Of a stretch of DNA of 10,511 bases, positions 5,964-10,511 are shown piece by piece. The stretch is taken from NCBI GenBank assembly GCA_019695455.1, contig JAEUAC010000021.1:1-10511 (forward strand), read 5' to 3'. This stretch comes from Methylorubrum extorquens (GTDB lineage: Bacteria > Pseudomonadota > Alphaproteobacteria > Rhizobiales > Beijerinckiaceae). How positions within the stretch are numbered: the first letter of the stretch is position 1; each line of letters opens with the position of its first letter. Both the position numbers and the translations under genes were made by a program. The notes under the pieces are model-generated. The model ran no database searches and had not been told where the DNA came from. It worked only from the letters and a program-made list of their open reading frames with translations.

Positions 5964-7034
5964 TCAGGTCGCGATCCGGCTTCCCGTCTCGGCGTCGAAC
6001 AGGTGCGACAGCCCCACATCCGGCCGGATGCGGATCGTCTCGCCGGGATTCGGCAGCACGCGCTCGCGGAACAGGCAGGTCATGTCGTGCCCGCCCGCCC
6101 GGACCGCGATCAGCGTCTCGGAGCCGGTCGGCTCGACGACGACCACCTCGACCGGCGTGCCGCCGGCATCGATCCTGAAATGCTCCGGCCGCACGCCGAG
6201 CGTCACGGCCTTGCCGTCGGAGGCGGCCGGGGCGGCCGCGCCGAGCGGGATCTCCATGCCGCCCGGCCCGACGAAGGTCGCCTGGCCGTTCGCCTTCAGG
6301 TGCCCGGGCAGGAAGTTCATGGCCGGCGAGCCGATGAAGCCCGCCACGAAGATGTTCTGCGGCCGGTCGTAGAGCTCGAGCGGCGCCCCGACCTGCTCGA
6401 CGATGCCGTCGTGCATGACGACGATCCGGTCGGCCATGGTCATGGCCTCGATCTGGTCGTGCGTGACGTAGACGATCGTCGTCTCGAGCCGCTGGTGCAG
6501 CTCCTTGATCTCGGTCCGCATGGCGACGCGGAGCTTGGCGTCGAGGTTCGACAGGGGCTCGTCGAAGAGGAAGACCTGCGGGTCGCGGACGATCGCGCGC
6601 CCCATGGCGACGCGCTGGCGCTGGCCGCCGGAGAGCTGGCGCGGATAGCGCTCCAGCAGGGCGCCGAGCCCCAGGATGCCGGCCGCCTTGGCGACGCGCG
6701 CGTCGATCTCGGCCTTGGGCGCCTTCCGGAGCTTCAGGGAGAAGGCCATGTTGTCCCGCACCGTCATGTGCGGGTAGAGCGCGTAGTTCTGGAACACCAT
6801 GGCGATGTCCCGCTCCTTGGGCGGGACGTCGTTCACGACGCGGTCGCCGATGCGGATCTCGCCGGCCGAGATGTTCTCGAGCCCCGCCACCATGCGCAGC
6901 AGCGTCGACTTCCCGCAGCCCGAGGGGCCGACCAGGATCACGAATTCCCCGTCCTGGATGTCGACCGACACGCCGTGGATGATGCGCGTCGTGCCGAACG
7001 CCTTCTGGACGTCGCGAATTGCGACCGATGCCAT
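5964..7034 (-). CDS. Sugar ABC transporter ATP-binding protein, MalK/UgpC/MsmX type
   Basis: A 356-residue cytoplasmic ATPase with every expected motif: Walker A GPSGCGKST (36-44), Q-loop Q82, signature LSGGQ (134-138), Walker B VFLFDEP with D158 and catalytic E159, D-loop SNLD, and H-loop H192. The C-terminal 120 residues form the TOBE/OB regulatory domain found in MalK and UgpC, with the conserved block LGVRPEH at 279-285. It energises the two permeases encoded downstream. The ATG at 7034 is preferred: an AGGTGGGG element lies just upstream and would fall partly inside the coding region if the GTG at 7046 were used. It is the first gene of the importer operon. In the 100-base gap to hpd a lone TATGCT (7094-7089, minus strand) resembles a -10 box but has no convincing -35 partner, so read-through from hpd is possible. 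Confidence 0.93.
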   Translation of the reverse strand: MASVAIRDVQKAFGTTRIIHGVSVDIQDGEFVILVGPSGCGKSTLLRMVAGLENISAGEIRIGDRVVNDVPPKERDIAMVFQNYALYPHMTVRDNMAFSLKLRKAPKAEIDARVAKAAGILGLGALLERYPRQLSGGQRQRVAMGRAIVRDPQVFLFDEPLSNLDAKLRVAMRTEIKELHQRLETTIVYVTHDQIEAMTMADRIVVMHDGIVEQVGAPLELYDRPQNIFVAGFIGSPAMNFLPGHLKANGQATFVGPGGMEIPLGAAAPAASDGKAVTLGVRPEHFRIDAGGTPVEVVVVEPTGSETLIAVRAGGHDMTCLFRERVLPNPGETIRIRPDVGLSHLFDAETGSRIAT

Positions 7035-7134
7035 GCGTGTCCCCACCTGTCGCCGCGGTCGCGCCGCGATCTTGAGTGGGACAGGCGTAGCATACGTGAA
7101 GGCCCGCGCAAGGCGCCGGCCCTCATGCTTTCGG

Positions 7135-8262
7135 TCAGGCGTCGGCCGGCACCTTCGCGGCCGTCAGGACCCCGCGGCGGATCTGGTCGTCCTCGATGGA
7201 TTCGAACAGCGCCTTGAAGTTGCCCTCGCCGAACCCGTCGTCGCCCTTCCGTTGGATGAACTCGAAGAAGATCGGCCCGATCGCGTTGGCCGAGAAGAGC
7301 TGCAGCAGGATCTTCGTGTAGCCGCCCTCCACGACGCCCTCGCCGTCGATCAGGATGCCGTTCCGCTCCATCCGGTCGAGCGGCTCGCCGTGGCCGGGCA
7401 CCCGCTTGTCCACGCGGCGGTAATAGACCGAGGGCGGCGCCGGCATGAAGGAGACGCCCCCCGCCCGGAGGGCCTCGATGGTCGCGTAGATGTCGCGGCA
7501 GCCGCAGGCGATGTGCTGGATGCCCTCGCCGTTATAGGCGTGGAGGTATTCCTCGATCTGGCCGTTGTCGCCCGCATCCTCGTTGATGGGGATGCGGATC
7601 TTGCCGTCCGGCGAGGTGAGCGCCTTCGAGAACAGGCCCGTCATCTTGCCCTCGATGTCGAAGTACCGGATCTGCCGGAAGTTGAAGAGCCGCTCGTAGA
7701 AGCCGGCCCACACGTCCATGCGGCCGCGCCGGACGTTGTGCGTGAGGTGGTCGAGATAGAACAGGCCCAGCCCCTCGGGCCTCGGATCCGCCTCGCCCGT
7801 CCAGGCGAACTCGGCCCCGTAGGGCGAGCCCTTCGGGCCGTAGGTCTCGACGAAGTAGAGGAGCGACCCGCCGATGCCCTTCACGGCCGGCACGTCCAGC
7901 GTCTTGGCGCCGTCGCGCGGATCCGCGGCCTCGGCCCCGAGCGACAGCGCCCGCTCGTAGGCCGCCCGGGCGTCCACGACCCGGAACGCCATCGAGGGGG
8001 CGCAGGGGCCGTGCGCGGCCACGAAGTTGACCCCGTGCGTGCCGGGCTCCTCGTTGACGAGGTAGTTCACGTCGCCTTGCCGGTAGAGCGTGATCGCCTT
8101 GCTCCGGTGCCGCGCGACGGGCGCGAAGCCGAGCGAGCGGAACAGCCGGTGCAGTTCCTCCGGGTGGGGGTGGGCGTATTCGACGAACTCGAATCCGTCC
8201 GTGCCCATCGGGTTGTGGTCGTCGATCGCCGGGGCGGGCGCGTCGTGCGGAAAGGGTCCCAT
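7135..8262 (-). CDS. hpd: 4-hydroxyphenylpyruvate dioxygenase
   Basis: A 375-residue Fe(II) dioxygenase that converts 4-hydroxyphenylpyruvate and O2 into homogentisate and CO2, the second step of tyrosine catabolism. It has the two vicinal-oxygen-chelate domains of the family. The catalytic half carries all three iron ligands: H172 in LDHLTHNV, H250 in GEGIQHIACG, and E334 in GPIFFEFIQRKG. The C-terminal block GDDGFGEGNFKALFESIE (340-357), which forms the gate over the active site, is intact. Length is normal for bacterial HPPD. The ATG at 8262 has AGGAG six bases upstream. It is divergent from the Lrp-type gene with 111 bases between starts, so regulation by that protein is likely. Its product is the substrate of HmgA, encoded about 900 bases to the right on the same strand. 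The functional call is secure. Confidence 0.97.
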   Translation of the reverse strand: MGPFPHDAPAPAIDDHNPMGTDGFEFVEYAHPHPEELHRLFRSLGFAPVARHRSKAITLYRQGDVNYLVNEEPGTHGVNFVAAHGPCAPSMAFRVVDARAAYERALSLGAEAADPRDGAKTLDVPAVKGIGGSLLYFVETYGPKGSPYGAEFAWTGEADPRPEGLGLFYLDHLTHNVRRGRMDVWAGFYERLFNFRQIRYFDIEGKMTGLFSKALTSPDGKIRIPINEDAGDNGQIEEYLHAYNGEGIQHIACGCRDIYATIEALRAGGVSFMPAPPSVYYRRVDKRVPGHGEPLDRMERNGILIDGEGVVEGGYTKILLQLFSANAIGPIFFEFIQRKGDDGFGEGNFKALFESIEDDQIRRGVLTAAKVPADA

Positions 8263-8373
8263 GGCAGGCTCCTGCTGATGGGCCAGGGAAGCACGGCCCC
8301 GGCGGGACGGGCGTGCGAAACGGACCCTCCCGCGCGACATCCCTGCGCGGATCGTGCATGGAAGGCGCCGATC
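8263..8373. promoter_or_regulatory. Divergent hpd/lrp control region
   Basis: This 111-base gap separates the two divergent starts and must hold both promoters, though no convincing -35/-10 pair was found. Two inverted repeats are visible. GCAGGCTCCTGC (8264-8275) is a perfect palindrome that contains the hpd ribosome binding site. GCACG (8291-8295) and CGTGC (8312-8316) are arms 16 bases apart. Lrp/AsnC proteins bind loosely conserved, roughly 15-base dyads near their own and adjacent promoters, so either could be an operator. Confidence 0.45.
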
Positions 8374-8865
8374 ATGACGCGAACGATCCAGCTCGACGCC
8401 TTCGACCTCCGCATCCTCACGGCCCTGCAGGCGGATGCGCGGCTCACGAACGCCGAGCTCGCGGAGCGCGTGACCCTGTCGGCCAGCCAATGCTCGCGCC
8501 GGCGGCTGCGTCTCGAGCGGGACGGCGTGGTGCGGGGCTACCGGGCGGATCTCGACCCGGCCACGCTCGGGCTCGGCGTCGTCGTGTTCACGCGCGTGAC
8601 GCTCGCGACCCATTCGGGCGACAACGCCCGCCGCTTCGCCGATCTCGTCCGCCGCCTCGATTGCGTGCTGGAGGCGCACGCGCTGACGGGCGACAGCGAC
8701 TACCTCCTCAAGATGGTCGTGCCCGACCTGAAGTCGCTCTCGGCCGTCGTGAACGAGTCGCTGCTGCCGCACGAGAGCGTGGCGAGCGTCCGCACGTCCG
8801 TGGTGCTCGACACGCTGAAGGAGGGCGCCCCCCTGCCGCTCGCGGCCTCGGCGCGGGACGCCTGA
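8374..8865 (+). CDS. Lrp/AsnC-family transcriptional regulator
   Basis: A 163-residue regulator of standard length. Residues 7-50 form the N-terminal winged helix-turn-helix: LDAFDLRILTALQADARLTN, then AELAERVTLSASQCSRRRLRLERDG, the typical AsnC layout with the recognition helix around 36-48. Residues 68-150 form the effector-binding RAM/ACT-like domain, recognised by ALTGDSDYLLKMVVPD (103-118), whose G-D-x-D turn lines the amino-acid pocket in relatives. Members sense amino acids and often control an adjacent divergent gene, here hpd; tyrosine, phenylalanine or a keto-acid derivative is a reasonable but unproved effector. The ATG at 8374 has GAAGG eight bases upstream. The frame is open far upstream, but that part is antisense to hpd. 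Its stop lies one base from the stop of the convergent ferredoxin gene. Confidence 0.92.
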   Translation: MTRTIQLDAFDLRILTALQADARLTNAELAERVTLSASQCSRRRLRLERDGVVRGYRADLDPATLGLGVVVFTRVTLATHSGDNARRFADLVRRLDCVLEAHALTGDSDYLLKMVVPDLKSLSAVVNESLLPHESVASVRTSVVLDTLKEGAPLPLAASARDA

Positions 8866-8866
8866 C

Positions 8867-9190
8867 CTAGCCCGCGATCGCGACCTCGATGCGGGTGCCG
8901 TCGAGCCGGACGGGAAAGGTGCGCAGGTCCCGGCCGACGGGCGCGCCCGCGGCCTTGCCGGTGCGGATCTCGAACAGCCCGAAATGGAGCGGGCATTCGA
9001 CGTAGCCCTCGACGACCTCGCCCGCGCTGAGGCGCGCGCTGCCATGCGTGCAATGGTCGGCGGTGGCGTAGACCGCGCCGTCCAGCCGGTAGAGCGCGAT
9101 GGCGAGACCGTCGACCTCGCGGCCGATCACGTCCCTGTCGCCGAACTCGGCGAGGTCCGCGACGGGCCGCCAGCTCACGTCCGTCGTCAC
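8867..9190 (-). CDS. Rieske [2Fe-2S] ferredoxin, ring-hydroxylating-dioxygenase type
   Basis: A 107-residue single-domain Rieske protein. The cluster ligands are all present: C47-T-H49 and C66-P-L-H69, the C-x-H...C-x2-H pattern. Length and the lack of a signal peptide match soluble ferredoxin components of bacterial aromatic-ring dioxygenases rather than bc1-complex Rieske subunits, which are membrane-anchored. It should shuttle one electron in the cytoplasm. The GTG at 9190 overlaps the hmgA stop (GTGA) and has no clear ribosome binding site, so translation probably depends on ribosomes finishing hmgA. A second GTG four codons later (9178) is a possible start. No oxygenase alpha or beta subunit or reductase gene is in the window, so the redox partners are unknown. 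Its tie to hmgA is unexplained, since HmgA needs no external reductant for turnover. It could instead serve an oxygenase elsewhere. Confidence 0.88.
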   Translation of the reverse strand: MTTDVSWRPVADLAEFGDRDVIGREVDGLAIALYRLDGAVYATADHCTHGSARLSAGEVVEGYVECPLHFGLFEIRTGKAAGAPVGRDLRTFPVRLDGTRIEVAIAG

Positions 9191-10511
9191 GGCCGGGTCG
9201 GGTCGAAATGCTTGGCGAGCGCCCGGCCGTACTTCGCGTAATCGCCCTGGAAGGCCGGGCTCTCGGCCGCGAAGCGCGAGACCTTCTGGGGAAAGCGCGT
9301 CTCGAACATGAAGGCCAGCGTGCCCTCGAGCTTGTGCGGCGCGAGGTCGGCGTTCGACGCCTTCTCGAACGCGTCCCGGTCGGGCCCGTGCGGCAGCATG
9401 CAATTGTGCAGGGACACGCCGCCCGGTCCGAAGCCGCCCCCGGTCTTCGCGTCGTAGACGCCGTAGATCAGGCCCATGAACTCGCTCATGACGTTCATGT
9501 GGTACCAGGGCGGCCGGAACGTGTTCTCGGCCACGAGCCAGCGGTCCGAGAAGATGACGAAGTCGATGTTCGCGGTGCCGGGCGTCTCGGAGGGCGAGGT
9601 CAGGACCGTGAAGATCGACGGATCCGCGTGATCGAACAGGATCGGCCCGACGGGCGCGAACTTGCGCAGGTCGTACTTGTAGGGCGCGTAGTTGCCGTGC
9701 CAGGCGACCACGTCGAGCGGCGACTGGTCGAGATCGCAGACCTGGAGGGCGCCGCCCCACTTCACGTAGAGCCGCGAGGGGACCTCGCGGTCCTCGTAGG
9801 ACGCGACGGGCGTCAGGAAGTCGCGCTGGTTCGCGAGGCAGTTCGCCCCGATCGGCCCGCGCTCCGGCAGCGTGAAGGCGCCTCCGTAGTTCTCGCACAG
9901 ATAGCCGCGGGCCGGCCCGTCGACGAGCTCCACCCGGATCTTCACGCCGCGCGGGACGACGGCGATCTCGCCGGGTTCGACGGCGATCAGCCCGAACTCC
10001 GTCGCGATGCGGAGCCGCCCCTCCTGGGGCACGAAGACGAGCTCGCCGTCGGCGTCGTAGAAGTACTCGTCCTCCATGGACCGGGTGATCAGATAGAGAT
10101 GCGCGCCCATGCCGGCCTGCGCGCCCGCGTCGCCGCAGGTCGTCATGGTGCGCACGCCCTGGACGAACGTGAGCGGCTCGGCCGGGATCGGGATCGGGTC
10201 CCAGCGCATGGGCGCGAGCGGCAACTCGACCTCGGGCGCGGGCGCGGTGCGCCACAGGCCGATCTCCGCCGGCCGGAAGGCGCCGAAATGCTGGACGGTC
10301 GGCCGGATGCGATAGAGCCAGGAGCGCTCGTTCGTCGTGCGGGGCGCCGTGAAGGGCGAGCCGGAGAGCTGCTCGGCGTAGAGTCCGTAGGGGCAGCGCT
10401 GGGGCGAGTTGCGGCCGACCGGCAGGGCGCCGGGCAGCGCCTCCGTCTCGAACCCGTTGGCGAAGCCGGACATGTAGCCCGGCGTGATGCCCGCGCCCGA
10501 GGCGAGCCGAT
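9187..10511 (-). CDS. hmgA: Homogentisate 1,2-dioxygenase (5' end beyond the window)
   Basis: The Fe(II) enzyme that opens the homogentisate ring to maleylacetoacetate. Numbering from the ATG at 10473 (428 residues to the stop), the iron ligands are H325 and E331 in YHMNVMSEFMG and H362 in LPHGPD. The proposed catalytic base is H282 in FDHADPSIF. The N-terminal block LPGALPVGRNSPQ (13-25) and LYAEQLSGSPFTAPR are hallmarks of the family. The ATG at 10473 lacks a ribosome binding site, and the frame stays open to the window edge, adding ...GITPGY before M-S-G-F. Related proteins, as remembered, carry a G-Y-M-P/S-G-F stretch internally, so the true start probably lies past 10511. It overlaps the ferredoxin gene by four bases and shares the strand with hpd, but the Lrp-type gene lies between them on the other strand. 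Confidence 0.96.
   Translation of the reverse strand, partial: RLASGAGITPGYMSGFANGFETEALPGALPVGRNSPQRCPYGLYAEQLSGSPFTAPRTTNERSWLYRIRPTVQHFGAFRPAEIGLWRTAPAPEVELPLAPMRWDPIPIPAEPLTFVQGVRTMTTCGDAGAQAGMGAHLYLITRSMEDEYFYDADGELVFVPQEGRLRIATEFGLIAVEPGEIAVVPRGVKIRVELVDGPARGYLCENYGGAFTLPERGPIGANCLANQRDFLTPVASYEDREVPSRLYVKWGGALQVCDLDQSPLDVVAWHGNYAPYKYDLRKFAPVGPILFDHADPSIFTVLTSPSETPGTANIDFVIFSDRWLVAENTFRPPWYHMNVMSEFMGLIYGVYDAKTGGGFGPGGVSLHNCMLPHGPDRDAFEKASNADLAPHKLEGTLAFMFETRFPQKVSRFAAESPAFQGDYAKYGRALAKHFDPTRP

Noticed and set aside
4286..6178. A plus-strand open frame of 630 codons opposite the binding-protein gene
   Set aside because: Its composition is low-complexity Arg/Gly/Val and it is antisense to well-recognised transporter genes. 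No domain is visible.
7054..7068. Inverted repeat CGCGG-N5-CCGCG in the leader of the ATPase gene
   Set aside because: Only five pairs of pure GC, with no adjoining conserved element; not enough to call an operator or attenuator.
7135..8262. Possible frameshift or loss in hpd, as several overlapping minus-strand frames look protein-like
   Set aside because: One frame contains all iron ligands and conserved blocks from start to stop; the other frames are shadows.
6799..8865. A plus-strand open frame of 688 codons running through the ATPase, hpd and into the regulator
   Set aside because: Only the last 163 codons (from 8374) show a recognisable protein. The rest is Arg/Asp/Val-rich antisense of clear genes, normal for very GC-rich DNA.

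Overview
The window is very GC-rich, densely packed DNA. Short intergenic gaps, GTG/ATG overlaps and protein types typical of the alphaproteobacteria suggest a chromosome of that class, probably the order Hyphomicrobiales (Methylobacterium/Salinarimonas-like). The taxon is inferred from base composition and remembered protein resemblance, not from a search. No phage, IS, CRISPR array, tRNA or rRNA gene was recognised.

Layout, left to right. (1) 1-468, plus strand: the C-terminal end of a multidomain signalling protein (end of a receiver domain, then an Hpt domain), probably a hybrid histidine kinase. (2) 523-1894, plus strand: a PaaI-type hotdog thioesterase and an EamA/DMT exporter, separated by one base. 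(3) 1909-2573, minus strand: a two-gene MNT/HEPN (MntA/HepT-like) toxin-antitoxin module in which both active sites look non-canonical. It sits between the exporter, which converges on it, and the end of an ABC operon. (4) 2618-7034, minus strand: a complete CUT1-type carbohydrate importer operon in the order ATPase, Tat-exported binding protein, MalF-type permease, MalG-type permease. Three stem-loops fill the 121-base gap after the binding-protein gene. (5) 7135-10511: tyrosine/phenylalanine catabolism. hpd (minus) is divergent from an Lrp/AsnC regulator (plus). The regulator converges, with one base to spare, on a minus-strand pair of hmgA and a small Rieske ferredoxin, whose GTG start overlaps the hmgA stop.

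How the genes fit together. HPPD turns 4-hydroxyphenylpyruvate into homogentisate, and HmgA opens the homogentisate ring. The Lrp-type protein between them is the obvious candidate regulator. The ferredoxin is the unexpected member, because neither dioxygenase needs an external electron donor for turnover. The ABC importer lies about 100 bases downstream of hpd on the same strand and could share transcripts with it, but its substrate cannot be read from the sequence.

No wholly new system is evident. The points most worth pursuing are the HmgA-coupled Rieske ferredoxin, the unusual MNT/HEPN catalytic residues with a possible leaderless promoter, and the stem-loop cluster inside the ABC operon.
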